Shown: piece after piece, positions 1 through 7,136 of the stretch
Layout: every line of letters begins with the position of its first letter
Numbering within the stretch: the stretch's first letter is position 1
DNA from: DAISJM01 sp036821485
Lineage (GTDB): Bacteria; Verrucomicrobiota; Kiritimatiellia; CAIQIC01; JAGNIJ01
Direction of reading: 5' to 3'
Length of the DNA stretch: 13,198 nt
Assembly: GCA_036821485.1 (NCBI GenBank)
Contig: DAISJM010000069.1
Span: 1 to 13,198 of the forward strand
The notes under the pieces: model-generated
What the model saw: the letters and a program-made list of their open reading frames with translations, nothing else
What the model was told of the DNA's origin: nothing
Databases searched by the model: none
Program-made: the position numbers and the translations under genes

Positions 1-948
1 TCCGACCCATTCGAGAGCGGAGCCGTAGGCCTTATGAATGCCCTCCAGCACCCAGCGGTCGGGTACGACATGAACCGTGCAGAAGATACCTGTTCGCAGC
101 CGGCTGGGAAGTCGTTTGGTGGGGCAGCTGAGGACGCCGGCGGTTCCGAGGCAGATGCCCGTGTCTGTGGCATCCAGTACGCCCATTCCAAGATCGGCAC
201 ATTGCTGATCTCCTCCGGCGAGGACCAGTGGGATGCCGGCGGGAAGTCCACATCGGATCGCTGTGCGCGATGAAAGGGAGCCAACAACCGTGCCGGGCTG
301 TGCGAGCGCGGGGAGATTCTCTTCAGACAGACCGGCTGCCCGGAGGATGGCAGGACTCCATCGCCGGCGCCGGATATCGAGGAGGCCGGTGAGCGATGCA
401 CTTGAAGTATCCGTGATGAGGCCGGGCGCGCCCAGCTTCCAGAGGATGTAGTCGTTGAGCAGGGCGAATCGAGCAGGACGCAAACGGCGAGGGGCCTGCT
501 GCAGCGAGAGGATTTTGGCCAGCGACCATAACGTGGACGGCTGCAATCCCGTGATCCGGCGGAAGCGGGCCTCGCCGAGGCGCCGCCAGAACTGTTGAAG
601 AACCTTGGTGCCGCGCGTATCAGACCATCCCAGTGCCATCGCTGTCCGGTTATGGTAGACGGGAACGATGGATGCGCGCTGTCCGGTTACAGCAATTGCC
701 TTCACGCGCTCGGCCGAGTGTCGATTGCTCCTGGCAAGATGACGCAGTTGTTGGCAGGCAACTCGAAAATGGTCTGCCGCATTGAACTCGCTTGGGTGAG
801 CCCCTGCCGGCCGATGAGGTACCGGTGAGAAAGACAGTGCGACAACGTGGCCGGAGTCATCGATCAGGGCAGCTTTGATGTGTGATGTGCCCATGTCGAG
901 GCAGCACACCAAATCCCTTTTCGACTGGGTTAACGCCGAACGAACCAT
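1..948 (-). CDS. FGGY-family carbohydrate kinase (3' end cut by left window edge)
   Basis: ATP-dependent sugar or polyol kinase of the FGGY family (xylulokinase, gluconokinase and fuculokinase relatives), expected to be cytoplasmic. I translated 316 codons on the minus strand without a stop, running off position 1, so the C-terminal third is missing. Seen directly: the N-terminal phosphate-binding motif LDMGTSHIK (residues 17-25), a TGQRA strand, a substrate-loop GWSDTRG, the FALLNDYILWKL helix, and the second-domain start AGGDQQCADLGMG, whose Asp is the expected catalytic base, followed by LGTAGVL. I chose ATG at 948 because GAGGGAG lies 9 bases upstream. ATG at 957 is in frame, but the same GGGAG abuts it. 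The sugar cannot be named from this part; GDQQ is shared with glycerol kinase and fuculokinase/AI-2 kinase types. It lies 132 bp downstream of tpx on the same strand, with no clear terminator between them. Confidence 0.9.
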   Translation of the reverse strand, partial: MVRSALTQSKRDLVCCLDMGTSHIKAALIDDSGHVVALSFSPVPHRPAGAHPSEFNAADHFRVACQQLRHLARSNRHSAERVKAIAVTGQRASIVPVYHNRTAMALGWSDTRGTKVLQQFWRRLGEARFRRITGLQPSTLWSLAKILSLQQAPRRLRPARFALLNDYILWKLGAPGLITDTSSASLTGLLDIRRRRWSPAILRAAGLSEENLPALAQPGTVVGSLSSRTAIRCGLPAGIPLVLAGGDQQCADLGMGVLDATDTGICLGTAGVLSCPTKRLPSRLRTGIFCTVHVVPDRWVLEGIHKAYGSALEWVG

Positions 949-1080
949 CGGACGCATCTCCCTCAGCGCAGGGAGACGGGGGATAACCCGTTCCTGCGTG
1001 GGAAATGCTAGCGTGTGCCCGCGCCGACGGCCAGCACAACCGCACTTAATCTGGGCATTTTTCTGACGGTTGTGACCCGT

Positions 1081-1587
1081 CTAAATGGCTTTCAAGGCGG
1101 CAAGAGCCTTGTCGTAATTGGGTTCCTGCGCGATCTCGGGCACCTGCTCTGTGTATCGAACCACATTTGATGCATCGAGGACAACGACGGCCCGACTCAT
1201 CAGGCCGGCCAGAGGCCCGTCCGTAATGACCACGCCATAGTCCTTGCCGAACTGGGGAGACCTCATGGTGGAAAGGTTGCTTACATGCTTCAGTCCCTCG
1301 GCATCACAAAAGCGTTTCTGAGCAAATGGAAGATCCGCGGAGATATTCACAACCACGGTGTTGGGCAATTTTCCCGCAGCCGTGTTGAAGTGCCTTGCTG
1401 ACGCGGCGCAGACACCGGTATCCAGGCTGGGCACAATGTTGAGCACTTTTTTCTTCCCGGCGAAGGCGTCCAAACCCACGTCGGAAAGTTCTGCTGTCGT
1501 GAGTTTGAATGACGGCGCCGGCTTGCCCACGGCAGGCAACTGGCCGATGGTGTGTATGGGATTCCCTTTGAGCGTAATGGTAGCCAT
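1081..1587 (-). CDS. tpx: Thiol peroxidase (atypical 2-Cys peroxiredoxin)
   Basis: Reduces hydrogen peroxide and alkyl hydroperoxides using thioredoxin. The 168-residue product matches the usual Tpx length. Seen: the active-site stretch VPSLDTGVCAAS with the peroxidatic Cys at residue 60 and the supporting Thr at 57, and the resolving Cys at 94 in KRFCDAEGL. The Cys60-Cys94 spacing is the Tpx disulfide pattern. A conserved NLSTMR and a C-terminal VPEIAQEPNYDKAL are also present. The start is MATITLKG at 1587, where a strong GAGGAGG ribosome site lies about 7 bases upstream. A longer in-frame extension up to 1776 is rejected because it reads back through the promoter region and into the divergent ferritin. 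The gene is divergent from the ferritin gene, which suggests joint peroxide/iron-stress control, although no regulator gene is present. Confidence 0.96.
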   Translation of the reverse strand: MATITLKGNPIHTIGQLPAVGKPAPSFKLTTAELSDVGLDAFAGKKKVLNIVPSLDTGVCAASARHFNTAAGKLPNTVVVNISADLPFAQKRFCDAEGLKHVSNLSTMRSPQFGKDYGVVITDGPLAGLMSRAVVVLDASNVVRYTEQVPEIAQEPNYDKALAALKAI

Positions 1588-1608
1588 AATAAGTCCTCCT
1601 CGTTGGGC

Positions 1609-1682
1609 CAATATACAGCCGGACGAGCGCGCGTCAAATCGTCTGCTTTGGAGTGGCAGGAGGCGTGGGGTGATGTATATTG
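1609..1682. repeat. Inverted TGTATATTG pair in the tpx-ferritin divergent region
   Basis: CAATATACA (1609-1617) and its exact inverse TGTATATTG (1674-1682) flank a 56-bp centre. Each copy contains TATATT, which fits a -10 box for the gene it faces: tpx on the left and ferritin on the right, with the latter leaving about 45 bases to the ATG. For ferritin I see no good -35 box. The arms could be duplicated promoter cores or half-sites of a shared regulator; the sequence cannot separate these. Confidence 0.4.
1610..1637 (-). promoter_or_regulatory. Candidate sigma70-type promoter of tpx
   Basis: Reading on the minus strand, TTGACG (1637-1632, five of six bases of the -35 consensus) is followed after 16 bases by TATATT (1615-1610). 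This predicts a start near 1603 and a very short leader containing GAGGAGG before the ATG at 1587. The sequence match is visible; activity is inferred. Confidence 0.5.
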
Positions 1683-1732
1683 CTGAGAGCGATGTGCAAG
1701 AAGACGGAATCGCGCAACTCAAGGAGGGTTCA

Positions 1733-2233
1733 ATGATCAGCAGCAAGATGGCAAAGGCTATTAACGACCAGATCAACAGGGAGCTGTATTCGGCCTATCT
1801 ATACCTTTCCATGTCGGCCTACTTTGAGGACCTGAGCCTCAAGGGGTTTGCGGGGTGGTTTCGCGTGCAGTATCAGGAGGAAGTTACCCACGCGATGAAG
1901 TTCTTCGACTATCTCTGTGAGCAGGGCGCCCGGATGGAACTGCAGGCCATCGACAAGCCTCCCGCGAACTTCAAATCGCCACTCGCCGTGTTCGAGCAGT
2001 CGCTCAAGCATGAACAGTTCGTTACGAAGAACATCTATGCATTGGTCGATCTTGCCATTAAGGAAGGGGACCATGCGACGAACAGTTTTCTGAACTGGTA
2101 CGTGGACGAGCAGGTTGAGGAAGAGGCCAACGCTTCTGAGATCGTGGCCCGAATCAAACTCGCCGGTGCCAGCCAGGGTGCCTTGCTCTACATTGACAAG
2201 GAACTGGGCAAGCGGAAGGCCGGCGGCGACTGA
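1733..2233 (+). CDS. ftnA: Non-heme ferritin (FtnA-type, ferroxidase-competent)
   Basis: Iron-storage protein that oxidises Fe(II) and stores it as a mineral in a 24-mer shell in the cytoplasm. The 166-residue length is typical of FtnA. All ferroxidase positions known from E. coli FtnA are present at the same numbers: Glu17, Glu50, His53, Glu94 and Gln127 for the A and B sites, with Glu49, Glu126 and Glu130 for the third iron site. Tyr24 is also conserved. No haem-binding methionine of bacterioferritin is evident at the expected place, so I call ferritin rather than Bfr. The start MISSKM at 1733 is fixed by AAGGAGGG at 1721-1728; the open frame runs further upstream, but only through the intergenic region and the antisense of tpx. 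It is divergent from tpx and ends at a strong terminator, so it is probably monocistronic. Confidence 0.95.
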   Translation: MISSKMAKAINDQINRELYSAYLYLSMSAYFEDLSLKGFAGWFRVQYQEEVTHAMKFFDYLCEQGARMELQAIDKPPANFKSPLAVFEQSLKHEQFVTKNIYALVDLAIKEGDHATNSFLNWYVDEQVEEEANASEIVARIKLAGASQGALLYIDKELGKRKAGGD

Positions 2234-2255
2234 CCGGATCGTCCTGCCATGAATT

Positions 2256-2290
2256 ACGGCCTCCGGATCAAGGATCCGGAGGCCGTTTTG
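2256..2290 (+). terminator. Intrinsic terminator after ferritin
   Basis: A perfect 14-bp stem (ACGGCCTCCGGATC at 2256-2269, its exact inverse at 2273-2286) with a 3-base loop is followed by TTTT (2286-2289). It lies 23 bases past the ferritin stop codon. No gene converges here, so it serves the plus strand. Confidence 0.9.
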
Positions 2291-2382
2291 TTCGGCTTTC
2301 CGGGCGGTCATCAAGGGCTTGAGTTCAAGAAGCCTGTGGTGATAGTGTACAAGTCACGATTATTGCGAGTCTTGGAAAGGGG

Positions 2383-2397
2383 ATGACCTTGCCATGA
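2383..2397 (+). other. Possible 4-codon leader ORF overlapping the next start
   Basis: ATG ACC TTG CCA TGA encodes MTLP, and its stop codon overlaps the ATG of the following gene (ATGA at 2394-2397). GGAAAGGGG directly precedes it: too close for the ATG at 2383 and about 11 bases from the ATG at 2394. It is more likely chance than a working coupling peptide. Confidence 0.12.
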
Positions 2398-3170
2398 AGA
2401 TGAAACTTGTCTGCTCGATGATACTGACGCTTGCGGTGGTTTCCTTGTTACCCGCGATGGGAGTCGCAACGGATGGCGCGACGTTGCTCGTCGTTCCAGC
2501 CCGATATTCGGTGATTCAGGTTGCGTTTGATATGGCGCAGCGTTTCCCGGTGAGCGTGCTTTCGTACCAGGGCGATGCGTCCACCGAGGCCCCGGTGTTG
2601 CATGCCTGGAACGGTGCAGAATGGGTGCCGGTGCAGGTGGCCGACTATGAGCAGGGGAATTTCCTTCATGTGACGCCGAACCGCGTCGTTGTGGTTGGCG
2701 ACGAGAAACTCGCTCCGCCGGTTCTCACCAGTGCCGCTTCGGCATGGTGCCCGCAGGTGGTGAATGTGGCGTCTGTCGAGACAGCACCGCTGGTCAACGA
2801 GATGGCCAAGCTCTTCAGCTTCTCAAGGTACGACTGGGATTGGTTTTCGAAGCGTTACAACCTGACGCTTCAGGACGCGAACACGGAGCGGCGGAGCAAG
2901 AGCTGGTACGACCGTGCGTCGTACGAAGATAAGTGGTCGAAGAAGAAGCTGCGCGAGACGAAGCAGCCGGCTCCCGCAAGTTTTGAATTAGCGCCGGCCG
3001 AGCAGATGCCGGTCCCGGTCATCGAGAGCGAGCCGGCTCCTGAAGCTGCAGCGCCCGTGGCGGCAGAGGAACCGGCGGTCGAAGCTGCTGCTCCGGTCGA
3101 GGATCTTGTGCCTGCGGATGCCGCGACAGTGGAGCAGCCTGCCGCCGAAGAGGCCTATCCCGTAAAGTAG
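2394..3170 (+). CDS. Exported protein of unknown function with a Pro/Ala/Glu-rich tail
   Basis: I do not recognise the family. The 258-residue product starts with a typical Sec signal peptide: Lys at 2 and 4, a hydrophobic core at about residues 5-20, and probable cleavage after GVA at residue 25. Residues 28-145 form a compact, beta-rich-looking domain (LLVVPARYSVIQVAFD, AWNGAEWVPV, a valine-rich strand near 98-101). A charged aromatic stretch follows (YDWDWFSKRYN, WYDRASYEDKWSKKK, about 146-185), then a low-complexity Pro/Ala/Glu tail at about 192-258 of the kind that spans the periplasm or tethers a domain. ATG at 2394 is preferred over the in-frame ATG at 2400 because of the GGAAAGGGG upstream. 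An 8-bp gap to the following lipoprotein gene suggests one transcript and a shared envelope role. Function unknown. Confidence 0.8.
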   Translation: MKMKLVCSMILTLAVVSLLPAMGVATDGATLLVVPARYSVIQVAFDMAQRFPVSVLSYQGDASTEAPVLHAWNGAEWVPVQVADYEQGNFLHVTPNRVVVVGDEKLAPPVLTSAASAWCPQVVNVASVETAPLVNEMAKLFSFSRYDWDWFSKRYNLTLQDANTERRSKSWYDRASYEDKWSKKKLRETKQPAPASFELAPAEQMPVPVIESEPAPEAAAPVAAEEPAVEAAAPVEDLVPADAATVEQPAAEEAYPVK

Positions 3171-3178
3171 GAAAATCC

Positions 3179-3532
3179 ATGATGCGCTTGTCACCGCTTT
3201 TGTGCGCGCTGGTTCTTGTTTCGGTTGGCGTGGGCTGCGTGCACCGCGAGATCATCGAGGGCCGTCCCGGTCAGTCTGAAACAACCTTGGTTGTCGTATC
3301 CGGCAACAAGGGGTACGTCGTGGGCTGGAAATCGGAAATCGGGAAAATATACAGCGTTATGCGTTCCGAGGCTTTGGGAAGCGGTGCGCAGTGGGAAGCT
3401 GTGGCCGGCGGATCGGATCTGCGAGGCACGGGTGAGTACATGAGTTTCACGGACACCGTGCATGAGGCTTCGGACCGCGGCTACTACCGCCTTCAGATCA
3501 ACGCGCTGACGACGCCCAAGACCAGAAAATAG
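3179..3532 (+). CDS. Small probable lipoprotein
   Basis: A 117-residue product whose N terminus has a hydrophobic stretch ending in VSVGVGC, with the candidate lipidated Cys at residue 20. Gly at -3 is a weaker lipobox than usual, so export is more certain than lipidation. The mature part (residues 40-110) reads as one small beta module: a strand with YVVGWKSEIGKIYSVMRS, then a GxxWEAVAGG turn, GTGEYMSFTD, and a final YYRLQI. I associate this layout with modules common in Verrucomicrobiota/Kiritimatiellota surface proteins; that link is recollection, not a search. A weak GTAGGAA ribosome site sits in the stop region of the upstream exported-protein gene, 8 bp away, so the two are probably co-translated. 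The 3' end converges on the phosphatase-family gene with 9 bp between stops. Confidence 0.78.
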   Translation: MMRLSPLLCALVLVSVGVGCVHREIIEGRPGQSETTLVVVSGNKGYVVGWKSEIGKIYSVMRSEALGSGAQWEAVAGGSDLRGTGEYMSFTDTVHEASDRGYYRLQINALTTPKTRK

Positions 3533-3541
3533 ACGTCGACC

Positions 3542-4564
3542 TCAGTCTGTCTCTGTTTCCACGGCCATGGCAGATGTGTTGGTCTTCTTCTCCACGGCCG
3601 TCGCTACCTGCACATCGTGTGTCTTGAACACGGCCATAATCGGCCGGTGATCGGACGCCAGGTAGGTCTTGCTATCCCTCACGGCGCGAGTCTTGGACGG
3701 CACCGCTTCATTCATCATGCCCCGGCTCGCCAGGATGTAGTCAATGCGCGTGTACTGGTCGGAAGATCTGGCGAACTCGGTCCATGCGTCTCCTTCGCTG
3801 TCCTCAGGACGGAGATCGAGGAGATACTGGCCCTTATCACCGGTGATCTCGCGAAGCGCGGCGGAGCGGTACGTGTCGTTGAAGTCGCCGACTACGAGGA
3901 GGTTGGCCTCGGGGTTCTCCTTCAGGAGTCGGCGGACGTGCTTGTTCAAAAGCCGCGCCTCATTTCGACGCATCTCCGTTTGACCCAGTTGATGGAAGAC
4001 TTTGGACTTAAGATGCGCCAGGAGAAGGCGGAATCGGTAGCCCTGCGCAGGTTCGATTTCGACCTCGACGAAGCCCCGGAGGACAGGAATCTCCGCGGGG
4101 CCTATGCTGTACGTGTCGTCCGTGTGAGGCTGGCGGTCGGTGATGGGGAACCGGCTGAGCACTGCCATGTTGATTTCCGAGCGGCCGCGCTGAAGATACT
4201 CGGTAAACGGAAAGATCAGCCCGGCGTTCTGAAGCGCAGAGCGGAATTCCTCAAAGACGGCGGGACTTCCTATTTCGATGATGGCCAGCACGTCAGGATG
4301 GGTGGCGGCAATGAGGCCGACAACGGCCTGCCGTTCGTTCTCGGGCTTCGGGTCGTTCTTCTGCCCGTCGCCATCCCGATCATCCAGGCAGTAGCGGCCG
4401 AGGTTGAACGTCATGACCGAGAACTCGTCCGGGGCGCACGCATACGGATCGGCCTGCCCGGCATGCGAGCCCTGTCGTTTGCATCCTGCGACGAGAAACA
4501 CGGCGGCCAGGAGCAGGGCGAAGCGCAGAATGAAAGACCTGCAGACAGAGCGGCAGCGGGGCAT
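3542..4564 (-). CDS. Endonuclease/exonuclease/phosphatase-family lipoprotein
   Basis: A Mg-dependent phosphoesterase of the EEP (DNase I/sphingomyelinase-like) fold, 340 residues, anchored outside the cytoplasmic membrane. The N terminus is a clear lipoprotein signal: hydrophobic residues 11-24, then LVAGC with Cys28. Catalytic motifs are all present: MTFNLG (Asn54), AIIEIG (Glu97), LAHLKS (His184), VGDFND (Asp227, Asn229), RIDYIL (Asp275) and ASDHRP (Asp305, His306). An acidic DxDxDG loop at residues 62-67 could bind calcium. I chose ATG at 4564: the frame stays open to 4882, but that part lies inside the TPR gene and ignores the signal peptide. The gene starts 10 bp after the TPR stop, so it is probably the second gene of that operon. 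The substrate (nucleic acid, phospholipid or inositol phosphate) cannot be told from sequence. Confidence 0.9.
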   Translation of the reverse strand: MPRCRSVCRSFILRFALLLAAVFLVAGCKRQGSHAGQADPYACAPDEFSVMTFNLGRYCLDDRDGDGQKNDPKPENERQAVVGLIAATHPDVLAIIEIGSPAVFEEFRSALQNAGLIFPFTEYLQRGRSEINMAVLSRFPITDRQPHTDDTYSIGPAEIPVLRGFVEVEIEPAQGYRFRLLLAHLKSKVFHQLGQTEMRRNEARLLNKHVRRLLKENPEANLLVVGDFNDTYRSAALREITGDKGQYLLDLRPEDSEGDAWTEFARSSDQYTRIDYILASRGMMNEAVPSKTRAVRDSKTYLASDHRPIMAVFKTHDVQVATAVEKKTNTSAMAVETETD

Positions 4565-4574
4565 GGATACCACG

Positions 4575-5945
4575 CTACTTCTTGTAGGCCTTTTCGATCT
4601 TGGCGGCCACATCCCTGTACGAAATGTCGACAGAGTAGATCTCCTTGAAATTCTGAACCGCCTTATCCTGGTTGCCCATGAGTTCGTGGATGATACCGAT
4701 CTCGTAGATGATGTCCTTCTTGGTGTCGTCCATGACACCGATTTCCGAGGCGGCTTTCTCGAGTTGCTCAAGGGCGATATCGTACTGCTTCTTTGCCTTG
4801 AAGCACATGGCCAGGTAGTAGAGCGAGCGCGTGCGACGCTGCGGATTCCGCTGCGACAATTGGAATTCCTGGATGGCCTCATTCAGGTGTTCGTGCTCAA
4901 AAAGCAGCACGCCCATTTCGTAACGGAACTGGAGATCGTTGGGATAGCGGCGAACGCGGTCCGTTGCATCTGCGAGCAGGAAGGCATCCTTTTCCTTCAC
5001 CTTGGCCTCTGCCTCGCTGGGTTGGCCTGCGGCGCGGAGTTGGGCAATCTGCGCATCGAACTGCCGGACGCGGATGGATCCGATCAATCGATCGACCTGG
5101 GGATCGGCTCGACCGGAAACGGCCTGGGCTTCATTGAGAATCTGCAGGGCGTCGTCGAATTTCTCCGTTCGGGCGTACAGGTCGGCGAGTGCGCGGCGGT
5201 AGTTGACGTTGTCCGGTTCGCGCTGAAGCTTGATGCGCGTTTCGTTGATCAAGGCATCGATGTCCTTGTCGCTCTTGACGGCCTTCGATTCCTGTTCAAG
5301 CAACCCGGCTTCCTTGGAGTCCTTCATCACATCGCGGAAAGACCCGGCCTCGTTCCAGCCGCCCTTCTTCATGGTGTCCAGGGCGGAGGCATCCTTCAGG
5401 GCCTTGAGGGCCTTGGGATCATTCGGGCGGAGTCTGTAGAACTCCTCGAAGCAGGCTTTGGCTTCCTGCGTCTGGTTGGTTTGCAGGTAGAGGTTGCCGA
5501 GGCTCTGCAGGAGCAGTGTGTTAGTGGGATAGTGCTCCTTGGCAATTTCCAGCGTCTGAATGGCCGCTTCAGGCATATCGGCGGCCAAGGCGGCTTGGGA
5601 GAGGGCGTTGATGAATGTGAGATTCAACGGGTCGGCCCGCATGAGTTTCTCAGCCGCCTTCAACGCCTCAGCGGGCTTCTTCTTTGAAGAGCTGAAGACC
5701 TTGAGCAGGCTGGGGAGGTTGGTGAGCGTGGCGATGATGTGAGGGCCGGGTTTGCCTTCCTTGTACTTCTTGATCTCCGCGGCACGCAGGAACCTGCGGG
5801 CTTGAATCAGTCGGGGCTCGATCTCAAGTGCGGCCAGCAGCATATCGATCGAGTAGCCGAGGTTGCCGCGCTCGAGGGCCGCAAACCCCTTGTCGAACAA
5901 TTCGCGCGCCTTGCGCGGGGCATCTTCTAGTGCGACAACAGCCAT
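4575..5945 (-). CDS. Tetratricopeptide-repeat protein
   Basis: A 456-residue helical scaffold protein with no signal peptide or membrane segment, so probably cytoplasmic; TPR arrays mediate protein-protein contacts. TPR-like helix pairs are visible at about residues 13-45 (KGFAALERGNLGYSIDMLLAALEIEP), 93-160 and 145-178 (LGNLYLQTNQTQEAKACFEEFYRLRP), 247-275 (YRRALADLYARTEKFDDALQIL), 338-368, 374-402 and 411-437. A less regular charged segment at 185-230 separates an N-terminal from a C-terminal block. ATG at 5945 is supported by AAGGAG 8 bases upstream. It is probably the first gene of a two-gene transcript with the EEP lipoprotein (10-bp gap) and is divergent from the amidase. No partner is suggested by sequence alone. 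Confidence 0.9.
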   Translation of the reverse strand: MAVVALEDAPRKARELFDKGFAALERGNLGYSIDMLLAALEIEPRLIQARRFLRAAEIKKYKEGKPGPHIIATLTNLPSLLKVFSSSKKKPAEALKAAEKLMRADPLNLTFINALSQAALAADMPEAAIQTLEIAKEHYPTNTLLLQSLGNLYLQTNQTQEAKACFEEFYRLRPNDPKALKALKDASALDTMKKGGWNEAGSFRDVMKDSKEAGLLEQESKAVKSDKDIDALINETRIKLQREPDNVNYRRALADLYARTEKFDDALQILNEAQAVSGRADPQVDRLIGSIRVRQFDAQIAQLRAAGQPSEAEAKVKEKDAFLLADATDRVRRYPNDLQFRYEMGVLLFEHEHLNEAIQEFQLSQRNPQRRTRSLYYLAMCFKAKKQYDIALEQLEKAASEIGVMDDTKKDIIYEIGIIHELMGNQDKAVQNFKEIYSVDISYRDVAAKIEKAYKK

Positions 5946-5963
5946 GGTGGAAGCTCCTTAAAG

Positions 5964-5990
5964 TTGACAGCGCGAACTAAAAACTACACT
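5964..5990 (+). promoter_or_regulatory. Weak candidate promoter toward the amidase
   Basis: A perfect TTGACA (5964-5969) is followed after 15 bases by TACACT (5985-5990, four of six). The spacing is short and the leader would be about 110 bases, so this is only a possibility. The rest of the 166-bp gap between the TPR gene and the amidase shows no convincing hairpin or RNA. Confidence 0.2.
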
Positions 5991-6098
5991 CAGAGCGGGG
6001 TAAGGGCAAGGTCTTTCAAGGTTATGGAAAGAAGGGGCTCGTCATCAAGGGCGTGTCTGCCTACTATGCGCAAAATGTTTGGCCGTTGCGGGTGATAC

Positions 6099-6103
6099 AG
6101 GAG
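6099..6103 (+). promoter_or_regulatory. Ribosome binding site that fixes a TTG start for the amidase
   Basis: AGGAG lies 8 bases upstream of TTG at 6112. No ATG in this frame sits near the signal peptide, and the frame upstream (TTG at 6079) has no comparable site and would add 11 residues in front of the lysine-arginine of the signal sequence. Confidence 0.7.
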
Positions 6104-6111
6104 CATTTCTG

Positions 6112-7116
6112 TTGCTGAAACGGATTGTCATACTGGCTGTTGCGGTGCTATTTGCGGCGGGGGTGTTGGCGGAGGCTGGCCTTGTCGGCAACCTTCGCGT
6201 CATCATTTCCGGCGGCGAGCGCTATGTCACGCTGAAGGATGTGGCCTCCGTCTATGGATTCTCTGTTTCCGCGCCGCCAGGACGAAAGGTGTACCTCCAG
6301 AGCAAGACGCGTTCGATGGAATTCGAGATCGACAGCCGCCAGGCGCGGTTCAATGGCACGCGTGTCTGGTTGCACTCGTCGACGACGAAAGTGCGGGGTA
6401 AGTGGGTCATCACGGAGACGGATGCCCGTCGGGTCCTGGCCCCGCTGCTGGAACCGTCGTCCTACCTTGCTTCCCGCGACTACAAAGTGGTGGTGCTTGA
6501 TCCGGGCCATGGTGGTGATGACCGCGGCGCCAAGGGGCGACGGAATGTGGAAGAAAAGCGCGTGGTGCTTGATGTGGTGCGGCGTGCCCGCGTGCACTTG
6601 GCGAACGCCGGCTTGAAGGTATTCCTTACGAGAGAGACGGATCGGTTCATTGAACTGGGCGAGCGGAGCGCCAAGGCGGCTCGGTGGGGCGGGGATATCT
6701 ACGTCAGCGTGCACCTGAATTCGGCTCCGAGCGCTGCTCCGTCCGGCATTGAAACATTTGTGGTGGCGACGCCGGGCTATCCGACGACAGCGGGGACCAC
6801 GGCGACGCGCTCTGACCGGCTGAGTTATGCGGGCAACAGTTTTGACTCGGCCAACACGGTGTTGGGCTACTACCTGCAGCGCGCTCTCTTGTCCAAGGCG
6901 GGTGGGGAAGACCGTGGCGTGCGGCGCGCGAGGTTCATGGTGCTTCGCAACGCACCGTGTCCGGCGGCCCTGGTGGAGTGTGGCTTCGTGTCGAATTCGA
7001 AGGAAGAATCGTTGATGCTGCAGGCGAACCATCGTGAGGCGATCGCGCTGGCGATTTCCAAGGGCGTTCTGGACTATGTGGACGCCGTGAAGAAGGCGCG
7101 CGTTGTGGCGAAGTAG
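6112..7116 (+). CDS. Exported N-acetylmuramoyl-L-alanine amidase (Amidase_3)
   Basis: A zinc amidase that cuts the bond between N-acetylmuramic acid and the stem peptide of peptidoglycan, acting in the periplasm during cell separation or wall turnover. With the TTG start the product is 334 residues. A signal peptide (residues 1-22: LKR, hydrophobic core, AGVLAEAG) leads into a small beta-rich N-terminal domain (about 26-118) that resembles the copper-amine-oxidase-N/stalk type often found ahead of such enzymes. The catalytic domain starts at VVVLDPGHGG, with zinc ligands His133, Glu148 (VEEK) and His201 (SVHLNS), and the catalytic Glu289 in ALVECGFVSN. All key residues are present, so activity is expected. 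It lacks the AMIN domain of E. coli AmiB/C, so I give no symbol. The radical SAM gene follows within 20 bp and is probably co-transcribed. Confidence 0.93.
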   Translation: MLKRIVILAVAVLFAAGVLAEAGLVGNLRVIISGGERYVTLKDVASVYGFSVSAPPGRKVYLQSKTRSMEFEIDSRQARFNGTRVWLHSSTTKVRGKWVITETDARRVLAPLLEPSSYLASRDYKVVVLDPGHGGDDRGAKGRRNVEEKRVVLDVVRRARVHLANAGLKVFLTRETDRFIELGERSAKAARWGGDIYVSVHLNSAPSAAPSGIETFVVATPGYPTTAGTTATRSDRLSYAGNSFDSANTVLGYYLQRALLSKAGGEDRGVRRARFMVLRNAPCPAALVECGFVSNSKEESLMLQANHREAIALAISKGVLDYVDAVKKARVVAK

Positions 7117-7136
7117 TGAGGCTTGAGCGAGACCTG

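Noticed and set aside
1049..1083. Hairpin GACGG-N7-CCGTC just after the tpx stop as a terminator
   Set aside because: The stem is only 5 bp and no T-run follows it on either strand.
1588..1776. N-terminal extension of tpx to 1776
   Set aside because: It would read through the promoter-like elements and the ferritin start and give a Tpx about 60 residues too long; GAGGAGG fixes the start at 1587.
2316..2334. GGCTT...AAGCC inverted repeat upstream of the exported-protein gene
   Set aside because: Five-bp stem with a 9-base loop, no T-tract and no link to a promoter; expected by chance.
4565..4882. N-terminal extension of the EEP gene to 4882
   Set aside because: The added residues are low-complexity Arg/Ser/Pro typical of a shifted frame over the TPR gene, and they would bury the lipoprotein signal.
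3617..5687. Long plus-strand ORFs (3617-4648 and 4404-5687) opposite the EEP and TPR genes
   Set aside because: They are antisense shadows in GC-rich coding DNA: no domain motifs, no ribosome sites, while the minus-strand frames have clear family motifs and good starts.
6023..6094. Small ORF of 23 codons upstream of the amidase, as a possible precursor peptide for the radical SAM enzyme
   Set aside because: No ribosome site, no leader/core features, and it lies before the amidase rather than next to the radical SAM gene.
6148..7032. Minus-strand ORF of 294 codons opposite the amidase
   Set aside because: Antisense shadow; its residues show no recognisable motif, whereas the plus frame has all amidase zinc ligands.
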